Origin: Temnothorax longispinosus
Taxonomy: Eukaryota > Arthropoda > Insecta > Hymenoptera > Formicidae
Assembly (NCBI RefSeq): GCF_030848805.1
Contig: NC_092359.1
Location: 6,828,623 to 6,892,622 of the forward strand
Direction: 5' to 3'
Length of the DNA stretch: 64,000 bases
Part shown: piece by piece, positions 12,797 through 26,561 of the stretch
How the letters are laid out: each line of letters opens with the position of its first letter
How positions within the stretch are numbered: position 1 is the first letter of the stretch
Position numbers and translations under genes: made by a program
The notes under the pieces: model-generated
What the model was told of the DNA's origin: nothing
What the model saw: the letters and a program-made list of their open reading frames with translations, nothing else
The model's database searches: none

Positions 12797-15700
12797 GAAA
12801 GAGAGAAAAAGCGAAAGAAGAGATTCTCCCAGGGGGCCCTCGCGAGTATAGGAAGGAAAATTGCGGGAAAACTTGTTTCGCGGATATCTCTTTGAGCACT
12901 TCTCGCAGATGACGGGGACCAAGTGGCTAATATTGCGTCAGTCGGTCACCGACACCTCGTTCGAGCGAAGCACGACGTTATGAAAGAGGAAGAGAGATAA
13001 AGAAAAACAAGAAAAATTGAAGCCATTTTCTGAAGGAGCTAATCTTAAAATTCTGACAAAAATTATTCTTAATTCACTTACATAGTTAATCAACTTAGTT
13101 AATTCGCCAATGGATATTTCACTTTTCACGGAAAGTAATTAGTAAAGTAATAGTAGTTCTGTTTAATTGTTACATAATCAAAATGTACTCATAAGCGGAC
13201 AAAAAAATTATCTTAAAGATATATACTTAAAAAAAAATCCCATTTTAGTCGATATGCCTAAAGATTAACGCGAAACAGCTTTGCGATTTATCATTCGCCA
13301 TCTTCCGTTTAAAGTTTCGGGAACAAAATTTATATCAACATCGAAGCGGTCTTATCAGGATATGTTAATTTGAGGAAGTAGAGAATGGCGTAGTCTCCCC
13401 GGTAATATTTCTGGCGGTAGTTACGCGAAAGGTTAACGTGTCGTTCGTAGGCCAGGCGTATCCCGGAATCCAGTTATCAGCTAATGAAAAGAAGAACGGC
13501 GGCTCAATCTGCCCCGCTCAGGAGCTCCGTAACTGCCTGGGCGGCTAGGGGGCGAAGGGCGAGAGAGATCCGCGACCCCCGAAAAGGGCTTATCTCGGCC
13601 AGAATTTTTTAAGATTAGCCTCTTGTGTCGTATTAAGCGAGGACCGTTTAAGCCAGCTAGCGTACGAATTGGGGTGGCTGACACCCCCTGTCCCGATCCT
13701 CCTTTTGCTCACCGACACCCTCTCCCACCTTGCCTCGCGAGACACGATGGTGCACGTAAATAGCTACTTGTCGGATCGTTCCGAGAACTCGCACACGTTC
13801 CTTCCAGCTCGATCGAATTAGGTATTTCATAGCATGGCCTTACGGCGCGCGAGACCGAAGATAAAATCGATAAAGACTTCACGCGATGAGGCTCGCACGC
13901 ACGACAAATCCGGAAGTGCGACGTGTCTATATGCGTCTATACGCTCTACTGACCCAGTTAATGCGTGGCACATAAGGCACGAGAAACAAGTAACTACGCA
14001 CTAATCGATTTGAAATTGCTCTATCCCTATATACGTATGTGTAAGGAGATTAATAAAATAAAGTAATCGAATTTTTTGTCCGTGTATACTTTCTGAAATG
14101 CTTAGATCAAAGAAAAAAGAGACATTTATCAGAAAATTATCTAATAAAAGTAATCGTAAAAAAATGATAAAACAGTCCTATCTTTCATACAAATAAAACA
14201 AATAATGTCTTGTTTTATTCTACTCACATTAGCTATAATTTAACTACGAAATTAGCATTATTGAATGCAATAATTTAAGATTAAAATATTAAATAGAGAT
14301 TTGAAATTGATGTATATTTTATATCTTATATATTTCAAAAAATATCCCTTTAGATATATAATCTTGCATATAACTCGGATGACGGAAATACTCTCGTTTC
14401 CGAAACCGCGAAACTTCAAAGATATCTTGACGATGCTCTGCCTTTCTTACCTAACGTTAATATTATTATTTCCACGGTTGACTCCCGTCGTACTCGACTC
14501 GTTTATTTTTCTTTGCTTCCCACCGTCAGGAATGGAAGAGGGTTCAACCGAGCTAGTACCGGCCTCTCTCCGCAGCCGCTGTCGTCCGTTCGTGGCAAAC
14601 GGTTTTTCCCGCAATTTCCTCGGGACTGCTTGTTACGCAAGTTTTCCACCCCAATTGACTGCCCCCTCCTCGGCCAGATTATTTTTATAATTTTTCTTGG
14701 CGCCCGCCCTCTCGCCATGAGAGCAACCCTTTGGCCGCCTCGAAACGAGACTGCCCAACCCTTCACGCAACCCCTGCACCTGCTCGCCGTTAATTTTTAT
14801 TAGGCGAGCGAATGACGCGAGAGCACCTCCAGCTCGATTAACAAAGCTGTCTGTAAGGTCTCCTTGCCTCGTATAAGGCGTTTTAATTACAGCGACCGGC
14901 AAGAAACTTTTTTCATTTTCAGCCCGAGCTAACGTTAAAAATTCATGAAAATTAATCCATTTGCGAACATGTCGTGTCATGTTCCAAAAGCAATGTTTCG
15001 CAAAAGCTCTATCATTTCTTCAGCACCAACTCTTTTTAAGCAATTAAGTATGCATTCTAGCCGTCAAGAAAAATCGCTGTAGAATCGCTGTTTGTTCCGC
15101 AATATGAAAGTAAACCTAAATACAGATAATTTAATTTCAGCAAAAATAAATCGTTAAATAATAAAATTGCTATAATATACATATTTATAATATTGCCTAA
15201 TTAAGTTTATGAATATTCACGTGTAAAAGTATCGTGGCACTTTTACTTTAAAGATTCTTAAATTTAATGATAGCTTTTTAACACTGAGCTCTTCTCGATT
15301 ATAATAATAAGTAATTCGATCAAGTACGAAACACAGGCACTCGTAATCCAGCTTGCGACTGTTAAATATAAAATCCACGGTAAGCATCGAAACGAAAGCT
15401 GGTCCGTTCGGAGAACAATAAAGTAATCAGACGAAATTTTCAGATCAAGCGCGGAGAAAAGCACGGAAAAACTCGGCGGAGGTTTTAAATGCGGGCAACC
15501 GCCCCGCGGTAGGGCGAGGGAACGTCGAGAGTTCCTGCATTTCACGAGCCATTGTACACGCTCCTTCCGCATCGAAAGAATTTTAATATTTGCCAATTTA
15601 GCCAGCCTCCGGGAGGTAAAGAGCCGGATTTCCCCGGGTGCGATAACCACATCAAGGCGCCTCCGACGGTTCAACTTTTACCTTTGCGCCGGTCAGTCCG

Positions 15701-18700
15701 CGCGCACCAGCCGAAGAAAGAACCGTAACGAAACCGGATACGCGCGCCTCGAAACAGCCTCGAAATCGACGAATGTGATTACAATGAGCAACGGAGTAAC
15801 CGATTAACGAGTCAGAGTAACTCGTGTCTGATATTGTTGCTTTATCTATCGGAGAGTTTCGCATACCCTCTACATATCGCTTAAGTTGAATTACAAACAG
15901 TGCATCAAATGTATGCAGTCGCTATATGCAGAAAATTAAACGCAATAATCTTAATCTTGCCTTAAATATTTAGACGATACTATTAAAAAGCACAAATATT
16001 ATTTTAGAAATATTTGATCAAATTTCTCTTCAGAATTTATCAGTTCCTATTAAACAATATATTGCTTGTGTAAATTTTAAAGCTTTAAGTGTCGTTCGTT
16101 AAATTAATTCTTTTCTTGCCGCGCACGAACAGCCTTAGTGCAGTGAAAGGAGCAGGCATGAGTAGATGTGAACACTGTCGCGGCGAACTTTGATATTTCG
16201 TAATTCCATTGCTCGCAATTAGGGCCGGTAATTACCATAACCATTAGCGGGCCAGCGGGACGCGGGTCCGAGAAACTACCCGGAACACTCGGGATACCCC
16301 GGTTGTGTCCTGTGGACATAAATACTGGTGGTCAGGCCGCTGCTAGAGAGCGGTGACCGTCCCCGCGGCGGGAACGCGCGAACTCCCTCGACGGCGCTGG
16401 ACACACAATCAGGAACTTGCCTGAGGAATGCGACCGCAGCCAGTTTCTTAGAGCGGTCGAATTAAACTCGTTCCGCGCGCCAACGCCGAGGAAGCGGCGT
16501 TCCATACGGTCGGCAAGGACCGCAACCGGAAAGATGTCCGAGGTTGGAGACGGAAACGATGGCACGCGGCCAGAACGCGCGAAATCCTACGAAGACCCTT
16601 TGCGCGAAGTGCAACGACATGATACGTGAACAATGTACATATAATATTGTCACGAATTGTTCATTCAATGCAAGAATATCTTACCAAATTTCAGTAAAAA
16701 ACTTTTCAGTATTAAACTGTTGTGCAAACGCCAAACCGCGTTAGATAAACTTAAGGATGTAGAATATTTTTTAAACATTTTGAATTTTCTTAAATGTTAT
16801 CTAAAAAGCGAAATAAAGATGGTAGGATGTATTTTAGATTTTAGATAACAGATGCAATCATAGACAGATGCAATAACCGACTTTTCCGGGGATTCGAATT
16901 GTTAAACATTCATCTTCGGCGAATATACATCCGTACAGAAAACGCTTAATAATCGAGACCGAGAGAGATCGCGGATGTCGAGTTTGAAGAGTAAATTCAA
17001 TTAATTCGACATATCGAGTTTAAACCAGTCGCAGCGCCTGAAATGTCCAATTTTCTGAATGGAAAAACACATTAGCCAAATGTTCAATTGCTGCTCCGAC
17101 GCGGTCCCGCCCAGCAGCCTCGCTTCGTCGACACCGCAACTGCATTTCCTCTACAGTGGCCCAACAACTTTGATTCTATCCCATCCCTGTGCATCTATTT
17201 TCTTTTATACCTTCGCATGCTCCTTCACATCCTCCCTCGATTTTCTCTCTCCCTCTCGGTTTCTCCGTAACGGTATCAATTAATCTGGCCCTCCGACCCT
17301 GCAGCTCGCGCTGAACGTTCACCCGGCGTACATCGGTATTTCCGGCTGAAACTTCGTTTCCTAATCTACGCGCCGAGGTTTCCATCCTCGTTCCGTATTT
17401 TCGTTTCGCGGCCCCGGGAGGAAGGAGATTTTACTTACATTGCAGCTAGTCTCCTCTAATGTCAATTATTATAATTATTCTCTCATGATCAAACGGCAAA
17501 AATTATAATATGTAAAAGACAATAAAATTGCCTATTAAATATAAGTAATGTAATATACTTATATAGAAACTTGTATCAATGTAACATTTAAGTATAAAAC
17601 ATGTATAAACGTAATAAACATATATTTATGAGAATATTTGATTATATAATCTTGATTACATAATATATTAAATATAGACATATTCGATACACATCGTATA
17701 ATCTTCTATAATTTATATGTGTGTGTAGCCAGTACAAAATTTTTTTTTATCAAAATCTTTTTTCCTGTGTTAATTTCAATCTGAGATAGTATCTATATTT
17801 TGCAATTACGATTTTTTGAAATTAACGAAAACGTTATTATCAGCAAGTTAATCATGAGCGATAAAAGGATTCCTTTAGAGGGAGAGCGCTGACAACATAT
17901 AAAACAATTTATACGATATTAATTATAAGCAGATATGTGTGTGTGAACAGCTAGACATCCAAATGATAATTCTGGCTTCGGTAGCTGTTCATTTTCTCGA
18001 TCTCATTCCGACGGATCCGTAAGTCTCGGGGGATGCGAGATGTCCCGAAGTCGATAGTGATTAAAACTTTGACTTAAACTACCCGACCAGAACTCGGTTG
18101 GCTATTCGAGGATCGATTTGGTATTCCGGATATGTGAGAGCCTGCTAGCCCGGCACAACGAATTGATCCGTTGTACAAGGAATGAAAATTGACACGGAGG
18201 CAATGATCAATGCTGATCGCAAGAGTGGCACTACTCGAATCTATATTTGCAAGAATGGTCGGGTTGCCTCGAAAATCTCAAAATATCTGGCAGTAATATA
18301 TCTATTCTATTCAGCTATTTTAACATTAGAATTCGATTAATGATGAGCCAATATCTCAAACTTATAATATAGCAACATATACGTAAAGAGTAAATATAAG
18401 TAGCAAATATATCGAAAGAGCATAATATTTATAACTAATCTATTTAAGCGATCAAATGCGCAAATGAGAGCAATTATTGTTATTATATTGTTCGAATAAA
18501 TGGAACAATAAGCAGAACGCAAATCGAATTACGCAAATGAAAACTACCCGGCACTTAATGGCAGAATTTGACTCTTGATCATTTAAAATCTGTTTCCAGA
18601 AATATATAGAGAAGAAAGATGCTTGCTGATGCTGAAGATTGAAATGTTTACGTTATTAAGCAAATGTACAAGGAGTGTATCCTAATATGGGGGGCCCGGC

Positions 18701-18747
18701 ATGCGGGTCTAAACGCCGACTAAGCACCATGAAATTCTCATCGATCG
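12797..18747. other. Alternating GC blocks and AT-rich stretches, no gene supported
   Basis: GC-richer blocks lie at about 13380-14000, 14380-14960, 15420-15870, 16100-16640, 17040-17440 and 17970-18260. The intervening DNA is AT-rich. A possible exon at 15444-15615 (acceptor TTTTCAG, donor GAG|GTAAAG) was considered and set aside. A good acceptor-like TTTTTTCATTTTCAG ends at 14922 but is followed by stops in the frame examined. Confidence 0.4.
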
Positions 18748-18765
18748 CGACGACGACGACGATGT

Positions 18766-18801
<36 letters not shown>
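18748..18801. repeat. Compound (GAC)n-(GA)n microsatellite
   Basis: A short GAC/CGA run (18748-18764) is followed after GATGTCGACG by a pure GA run (18771-18801). Confidence 0.93.
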
Positions 18802-18804
<3 letters not shown>

Positions 18805-21380
18805 CCAGGAAGACCGACACGCCGATTTATAACGCACTAAAACCGACCATGCGTGTGATCTGCGTGCGTCTCACGCATACCGCACGCATCTACACGCATC
18901 CCTCTCGCTACAGCTAGCGCAGATATCCCTTCAAATCGATTCGCATCAATTATGATATATGGAGGTAAAAATTTAAATCTCGGAAGTAACGCAAAGAACG
19001 ATGCTCCGTCTTTGCTTCAAATTTCTAAACGCGTCGTAAGAAGTGCACGCGCGCGGATGTCAAATTAAAAAGAAACCCCGATTAACAATTGAAAGTATGA
19101 TTCATTGTAATCTCGACATTTCTCCTTTACCACCGTCACGCGGGAACATGAATGCCAAGAGGAATATCACAGTCGAGTGGGGTAGCAATTCCACCGTTTC
19201 GCATAAATATTTTTCATCACAGTTTTCCGTCCCTCTCGCGACCAAGAGGGAAATGTTTATCGTATATTACGGGTGATGGGGGTTAAGCGCGGTGGAAACA
19301 TTTGTTAGGATAAATTCCAGCTGTCTGCAGGAAAGAGAGAAAACGGACGAGGCGGTCGAAAGTTCTGAACATAACGAATTACTCAAATATTTAATGTATA
19401 TACGTGATTTCGGATTTCGTTAGTGTGCAAAATAGTTTGGAATGAGGGATCCGACACTCGCTCTCGTATCAATTACCTAACTACCCGCAGAGGGAAGGAA
19501 CGAAAAAATAAAAAATAAAAAGAAGAAAAAAGAGATAAGCGCGAGACGATTCTAGTCAGTCCGCGCCATTTGTCTGCCTCCAACTTTTTAATTAATAACA
19601 TCGCCGAGATGACCGACCTCACGAAAATCAGAGCAGCCAACGTTTTAATCCTTTTCCGAGATACGTTTCGCACGTTCGTGGATTAGTCGGGCTTAATTTG
19701 CTACAATGTATGTGCGCTATCGTGCTGGACGTCAATTTAATTATCGCCATACCGCAATGGCGGAAAGAGGGTACTTAATGCTAATTGCGATTAAGCTGGA
19801 CAGAAAAATCAAAATATGTTCATTTTTTCAAAAGAAACAGCATCTAATTTTTTATTAAGTTTTTTAAATTTAAAATTTTATTAAAAATATTGGCCATGCA
19901 TGTATCACGAATTTTTATCTGCAATGTAAAAGACGATGCAAATATATATAAATATAAAGATATAATAAGGCTCTTAACTTGATATTTAAAGAAATTCAAG
20001 CAAGTAAAGTTTATCCCTATACATATACTTTTCATATAATAATCCTGTCCTATAATAATAACGCGATAATAGAACCATCGATCATTATTTGAAGGTAATT
20101 TATGTCAATTTTCTGAAGCTGGTAGATAAATGAGAGTAAGAAAAGTGATGGTAGAATATACACCTGCGTAATCATGATTGCTTTTTTTGATGCGTAAATA
20201 CAACAATTTTTTTAGCAAGTAAATCCGTCGTCCGTGTTCTCCTGTCGCTGCTCGCGAAATTGCGTGGACCTGATGCGAAACTCAGTTCCCGCGTTTCGCG
20301 CGCTCGCCCATTCTTATTCCCGCGAAATAACCTTAAATTCTGTTTGCCAGTTCTTTTTACACAAAGGACCGGATATGTAGATCGGGCATCGGGGGGGTCT
20401 TCTCCGTATGAAAGGCTAATATCGTGCCGCTACGTGTTCCGCGTACGCGATGCCGATTGTCGAGGCAGGCAGCGTCAGGGAGACATAAGGATACGCGAGA
20501 AGAAGAGAAGCACGCGCTATAAAACCATTGCCTCGCTGATCATAGGAGGGACGACTGTATTCAAATCGTCTCCCAATGTATCTCACGATCGAAGCCAGAC
20601 GGGAAGAGAGAAAGAGAAAAAAAGAAAGAGAGAGAAAGAGGAAGCGTATCTTTTTTTCATAAATCCATAACGCGAGTTATAAAACAACCATTTGATGGTG
20701 GAAAATATCGGACGGGCAACCCTCGAGATGATTTGCTGATGTATCATTTTTATTGCCGTATGAAAGTCTTTATATTGGATAAATTTCCATACGCAGCGTA
20801 AATATCGCCGCCTCTTGATTGCTTTTACAAACTGTGAAACTCAATGTTGACCAAATATAGACGAATGTAAAATGTCGTCAAAAAATATTTATAAAATATT
20901 TGAATTACAATTTTAAATAGAAAAAAAGAGAGAAAAAGAATTTGCTTATTTTATCCAATGTAATATAAATGCGGCTAAAAATACTTAATTATATATCCAC
21001 CCTTACAAGCCAAATGAAGAATAATGCAAATTATACAACTTGCATGCATAAATTTGATTATATAAATAAATATATAGGAATTAATTAAGACGCAAGAAAA
21101 ATATATAATTGCTTATTAAAATATATATCCAATTAATTAACTTATTAATGTCATTTTTTCGTTGTAGTAAATCAGAAAGTGATAACTAATCGAGGACTTA
21201 TTCCTTAATAAATATCTAAAATCAAAGCACATTCTAAAACAAACACAGCGAGTGACGGAGGAAGAAAACGAGACAATCACGAACCGCAAGTTGGTGGAAA
21301 TACAGTTTCAATGTGAATTTTCCGCGTGTGCTAGAAGCTGTCTGTGCTCGACTGTCCATGACAAGATTGGTCGTCGACGT
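18802..21380. other. Mixed stretch, no gene supported
   Basis: GC-richer sequence around 18820-18920, 19030-19330 and 20220-20680, with a GA-rich tract at about 20600-20645. 19800-20220 and 20860-21230 are very AT-rich. No splice-defined exon was found. Confidence 0.4.
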
Positions 21381-21381
21381 G

Positions 21382-21437
<56 letters not shown>

Positions 21438-21530
21438 TGACGACGCAACGGCGGCGGCGACGACAACGACGACGACGACGATGGCCCTCGACGACGACGA
21501 CGACGAGGACAACGACGGTGGCAGTAGCAT
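21382..21530. repeat. Long compound GAC tract
   Basis: About 16 perfect GAC units (21382-21430), then GATGAC, GGC, GACAAC and GAC units out to about 21530. All plus-strand frames are open and encode, by frame, poly-Asp, poly-Arg or poly-Thr; the minus strand gives poly-Val, poly-Ser or poly-Arg. Openness in so many frames is a property of the repeat, so it is not evidence of coding. Confidence 0.95.
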
Positions 21531-21726
21531 CCTGTTTCCTCGTGGGCAGTAAAGGCGAATCGTGGTGCTTTTCGGACGAAATAAGCGAGGTAGTAACGTC
21601 TGGAGCGGACAGATCCCATTCCGGATTGCAGATCTGCCACCCGCAATCCACCCGACCCTGTGCCTGACCGCGGATCGGGCGCAAAAGTTTGCCTCGCTCT
21701 CTCTCCCCGCTCATCGCACTTTGCAG

Positions 21727-21849
21727 GTGAAACAAGGGACCTCGTCCGGAAGAGAATTCCGATACATAGCGCCGGCCGTATTGGCGCAACCACGACCGAT
21801 ATTGCTGGAGGTTAATCGCTATATAATACCGCAAAAATTTAGAAAATAA
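21727..21849 (+). CDS. Candidate terminal exon, 40 residues
   Basis: The preceding sequence is CT-rich (about 21692-21720) and ends in TTTGCAG at 21726, a good acceptor. From there one frame runs in phase 0 to TAA at 21847-21849. It encodes a basic peptide that begins VKQGTSSGREFRYIAP and ends NRYIIPQKFRK. It is also open upstream through the acceptor, so splicing is not required to explain the frame. No family is recognised and no AATAAA is seen close downstream. Chance is a reasonable alternative. Confidence 0.18.
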   Translation: MKQGTSSGREFRYIAPAVLAQPRPILLEVNRYIIPQKFRK

Positions 21850-21990
21850 TTCGAGATATTATCTAGATATAAAAGTTACGATGATAGAGATAAAAAAAAT
21901 CAGAAGCTTTTGAACATAGTATTTTATGTTCTTAAAAAATATGCGTAATGAGACCAATCTGCACTCGCCGTCCTAAACTAAAAATCAGTT

Positions 21991-22584
21991 ATGATCGGAA
22001 TACCAATAAAATATATGGTTTTACGAGCGCGCCTTCGCGTCGTAGAAAAATTTCATTTTCGCGGCGCGAGTCGGGCGAACTTGTCTTTCACAGTTTGGCT
22101 CGCGACACATAAGCGAATATCGGCGCGGGGCATTGTTGCGCGTATAACTTTAGCTGTCAACAGTTTTACGATCCGCTGGTCGCGCGCACTTTCTCCTCCC
22201 GTTCCCCCTTTCTTTCTCATCGCCGAAATCGACGGTTTCTCCCCTCGCCCTTTCCGGGGATCGTTCGTCTATCATCCATCTCTCGGCGAGTGCATTTCAT
22301 TTTCGCGAACGGACGTATACCGGGGCGTCTGCGAGAAAATTTATGAACAACCCCATCGCGAAGGAAATTGCGGCCACGAGATTTCGTTCGCAGCGAAAAA
22401 TACGTGCGACCGACCGGTTTTGTACGTGAGATTTTACGACCTTACGTGGCCGCGGAGTAAAACGAGCGGTAAACACATTCTGAGCAACGGCGAATTTTTT
22501 TCTTGTCGACTGCCGAAAGAGCACAAAGAATTAACCGCGCGAGAAAAGGTTTACGACGACGCGTGCGAGTGCGAAGAAAAATGA
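21991..22584 (+). CDS. Unrecognised 197-codon ATG frame
   Basis: Intact frame from ATG to TGA with a balanced amino-acid composition and several cysteines toward the C-terminus. It is one of the two longest ATG-started frames in the window. A TATAAAAG-like motif lies about 120 bp upstream (near 21870). I see no signal peptide, clear membrane segment, known motif or nearby poly(A) signal. CG-rich codons dominate and third positions are not clearly biased, so a chance frame in CpG-rich DNA is as likely as a lineage-specific gene. Confidence 0.15.
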   Translation: MIGIPIKYMVLRARLRVVEKFHFRGASRANLSFTVWLATHKRISARGIVARITLAVNSFTIRWSRALSPPVPPFFLIAEIDGFSPRPFRGSFVYHPSLGECISFSRTDVYRGVCEKIYEQPHREGNCGHEISFAAKNTCDRPVLYVRFYDLTWPRSKTSGKHILSNGEFFSCRLPKEHKELTAREKVYDDACECEEK

Positions 22585-25322
22585 ACGCTAGATTTCTCTC
22601 ATAAAAGTCGTACAGCACAAATCGCATTGTAATATTATGATAACGCGAGGCAAAATTCGAATAATGATACACGTGTAAACACTCGTAGACAAGGCGCGCA
22701 GACAAAAATAGAATTAATTAATCCGAACGCGATGCCAGTAACGAATTTCTCACCGCGATGGTGTTTACAACAAGGAGAGGAATTGCTGGAACTGGCAAGT
22801 TTAGATTTCCCCGACCGACCGAGCGATACATCGGGTATACATACAAATACGGAGGAACAGGTACGATCTTATCCCATGGGAATATAGCAATCTTGCAAAT
22901 ATTTGGATGAATTACACGTACAACGTCGAATCACGTTGCTTGGCTCACACGTCGAAGTTTGATTCTGCCACGAATAACACTTTTATCTGTAGGAATAGTA
23001 AATTATGTATCGGTGGCAGATATAGGAAATACTTATTTCTCCTTACATGCTCGCATGAATATTGCGAAAACACGGGCAAAAGTTTTAAAGACGACATCAC
23101 GTTATATATCGCGTAGCAGAACAGCTCGGTTATATTTGCGGATAATATTGACCGGGGCTGTCACACCCTCCAACAAATTTCATATTTCCTCTTCGGTAGT
23201 ATCTTCGACCCCGTAACAACTTGGAGCCGCGGGATCGACACTAACTCCATGTCTTTCTTTTACCCCCCCTCATACATTATTTTCTTTCCGGCGTGTTCGA
23301 GTATTTACACACATAATCTTCATATTTATTCGCGTTATCGCTTCGTAGACGTATAAATATTTTCCTCGATTAAGCGGAGAGAGCAGAAACGTCCGGAATA
23401 ATTATCTCTGAACTTCACGAGCGCACATGCATAATTAAACGCACAAAATGGAATTGCACATTTCATAATTACAATCCATTTCATTGTGTTAAGTCTCGTT
23501 ACTACTTATATTTGATTATTTTAATCATTTATAACTTACATTTGGTTACATCATGTAATTATAATAAATGCTTTAAAATATATTTAACCCTTTTCAATTG
23601 TCACCAAATCGTTTTAATTATTAAAGAAAAAACCTAAATATTTATGACTTGTTTGTATATAACTATAAACGTTTCAGAAACGTTTTGAAAATTTTTGAAT
23701 AAATTAATTTTTAAATATAGACCACTGAGAACTATATATTAATTGATTTGTTTAGTTATATTGCCAATTTTATTTTCAAACACTTATAATTCAAAGTCTA
23801 TCAATGCTTCGACGTTTCTTAAAAAAAAAAGAAAAGAACTGGCCATGTAATTTGCAGGAAAGAAATAATGGTTAAACGATCTTAACAATCTATATAAATA
23901 ATGAAAAATTAATGTGTTTATCGTTTCTCTAATTAAGATTGGCAACAAGGTAGGAAAAAGACTGATCGCGGAATATTGCAGTAATTTCCAACAATCACTA
24001 CCACGAAGTTGTATATAAATACCACCATATCTCTCTTCCACGAAATTGCGCTACCGATATCACCTCGCAGTAATTAAGGTAAACGACGCGTAGAAAGTTT
24101 ACAAGCGCAATGAACTCTCGACTGGATATTTTATCTGTCAAAAAAGGAAGAAACCCATGGAAGCCGCGGCGCACTTCTCGGAATACAAGGTGTTACGTTC
24201 GGTGTCGCGATATTGGCTGCACTCTAGCCCCGGCGCGTTAAGGGAGCGCGCGCCTTGGCGCGGTTTGTTCTTGTTGTTGTTGTTCGACAAACTGCTGCAA
24301 AATTACTAGCCGGCCGGCTCTGCGCACCGTAGCCAACGTTAACGATATTTGCAGCTGGACCGGTCGTGAAGTTCTCGGCCCTCACTCTCGCCTCTCACCC
24401 CCCCTGCCGCCGTCGTCTACGGCAGCAAAGGACTCGCCACGGCTAATGGTCAAGTCGCCGCGACCTGCATGACCACAAAGTGATCGCCTTCCTCACTTCC
24501 CGACTTCACATGGGATATTTCCAGCGTGAAGCGCGGGTCGTGACACAAGGTACCGGATGGTGTAGCGAGCATCAAAAGCGTCGTAAGTAACAAAACTTAA
24601 ATAATAAATACCGAGACGAGACAGACAACTCGCGACTTACGTATTATCATGACCATCTTATCATCGACCCTGTTGCTCATGTAGCCGGACTCAAGACCAA
24701 TAAAGCGATCGCAAACAGTTTGAGAAATTGAGAAACGGGCCGAGAAAATGGAGAACACCCTGCGCGCGCGTCCTCCGGTTTTAATTTGACGCAAAGTACA
24801 AAAGAGAGCGAGGCTCGTCCGATCGCCGAATTACGAGAAAATCTCGGGCGTAACAACCGATTAACGATCCGCGGCTAATTGCGATTGTGTCGGCTCGCCG
24901 AGCTACGAGCCGAAGACGAGGAAGGGATTAAAAAATGTCCCAATATAAAAGCAGGAACGGCGCGCGGCTGCGCTTGCAAGAACGCACGAGGGAGTTAACG
25001 TGGCGGGACGGAGGAGAAAATCCAAGTAATTAACAACTTTTTGAAGCCAAGGGATAATCTCTGGACGGATTCCCTTCGTTTGGCTAAAAGAGTTTTCCCC
25101 GGCGCTAAGCCGTGACCATTTGGCCGACTACGTCGTAGTCGTCCTCGTCTCCTCGTCATCGTTCTCGTCCTTTCCCGGAATTCCGTACTATTCTCTCGTC
25201 CCACCTCGGTGTTTATAATTAAACTTTTTTCCCTACCGACCCCCTCTTCGGCTCGCCTCTATCTCTCGTCGTGGCCATCCTTAGTGATTCTAATTGTCGG
25301 CAAACTTCCCCGGGCTCCCCCT
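22585..25322. other. AT-rich stretch followed by a large CpG-rich island
   Basis: 23440-24040 is AT-rich with no frames of interest. 24110-25210 is a dense CpG-rich island containing a TTG run (24264-24284) and a TATAAAAG near 24943. This composition would suit a promoter region, but no initiator or exon could be placed. Confidence 0.35.
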
Positions 25323-25345
25323 TCTCTCTCTCTCTCTCTCTCTCA
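25323..25345. repeat. (CT)n microsatellite
   Basis: About 11 CT units within a longer pyrimidine-rich segment. Confidence 0.9.
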
Positions 25346-26561
25346 TCTCTTCTTCGGGGAAGAATATTAGAAACGATTAATCTCGTGAATTTCACGAATC
25401 TCGCATTCATAGAGATATATAATCTATCAGCAAGCTATTAAAATGCACTTCTACTTTACGACGATCCTGAACGGCGTCAGTTTTATCTGTATATTGCACT
25501 ACAAGGGATTATTTTCGTTTGTAGATCCGTGTACAAGCGATCGGATATAATACAAGTTAGCTCGCAGCGCGGCGAGTTCGCAAGTTCCCTAAGCGTGTTT
25601 TCAAAATGGTGGGCGAATTCAAAATTTCCGAAATAATAACGGCTTGCGCAAATAATGACCATCCATACGATCCGCAGCTTTTCATGCAACGCGCAATGTT
25701 CTCGGGGAGAAATTTTAATACTACGGGCACACAATATACACATTCGCATACCACACACACACACTCGTACGCGAACGCGTGGGCGCGTAGTCGAAGCTCG
25801 TTGGCGGCTGCTTAGCTGTTTACCGTCTGGCACGTCGTCGACAGGGATTGTTCGTATCCTTCTCTCACGCGTGCATGCGTGTACGTGCGAGCATAATGCC
25901 GCGCAACACACCACCCAGCGAACTAGTTACAACTTTGGATATGTAATAGCGCGTGTAGGCGATTAGGCGGTCGACCAGCGTTGCCAGGACCATCGAAGTG
26001 TCGGATTACAACTTTGCCTGTATTTCGTCAAAAACGGTTGCTACACAGAGCGGGTTATTGTTAAGCGGCACGGCAAATTCACCGTGAAAACACGTTAATA
26101 TTGCAAATATGATCACTCCGCTGAGAAAATGACCCCCACTGCGAATTTTTATCTAAATGAATGCATAAAGCATGGTGAATGATATCTGAGTCAAAAATAA
26201 CTTTTAGAAAAAAACGAGAAAGAAAGCGAAAGATTGATAAAAAACGGGAGTACTTTGTATTATATTTTATTTTCATAGATGAAATTTCGCTCTGACGTAA
26301 GTAAAAAGAGCATTACTTTTGCAAAATATGAAGATGCATCAACTGCAATAAAAAAAAGCGTCAAGGTCTGAATCTACAGCCGGCGATGCAAGCCAAGACT
26401 CGAAAAAAATCAATTTTGTGAATTCAAGCGCAAAATTTCGGAGAATAAATAACGCTCTTTCCGCGTTCGCTAACGTTTCTAGCTAACACAAAAAAATCGT
26501 GCCGAAACGTTGCACATCGAGACAATTTTACAAGACTGGCATAAAAAGGGAGGTGCCGCGA
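25346..26561. other. Mixed stretch with a CpG-rich centre
   Basis: Open frames on both strands across 25480-25960 overlap a CA repeat and do not resemble known proteins. 26040-26480 is AT-richer. Confidence 0.4.
25752..25764. repeat. Short (CA)n repeat
   Basis: About six to seven CA units; the longer, interrupted CA repeat is at 29313-29338. Confidence 0.85.

Noticed and set aside
15444..15615. Possible 172-nt exon between TTTTCAG and GAG|GTAAAG
   Set aside because: The acceptor lacks a pyrimidine tract, the donor is weak, and the minus strand is equally open.
21308..21834. Long frames on both strands rich in Asp, Arg, Ser or Val
   Set aside because: They exist in many frames at once because the GAC repeat contains no stop codon; nothing outside the repeat supports any of them.
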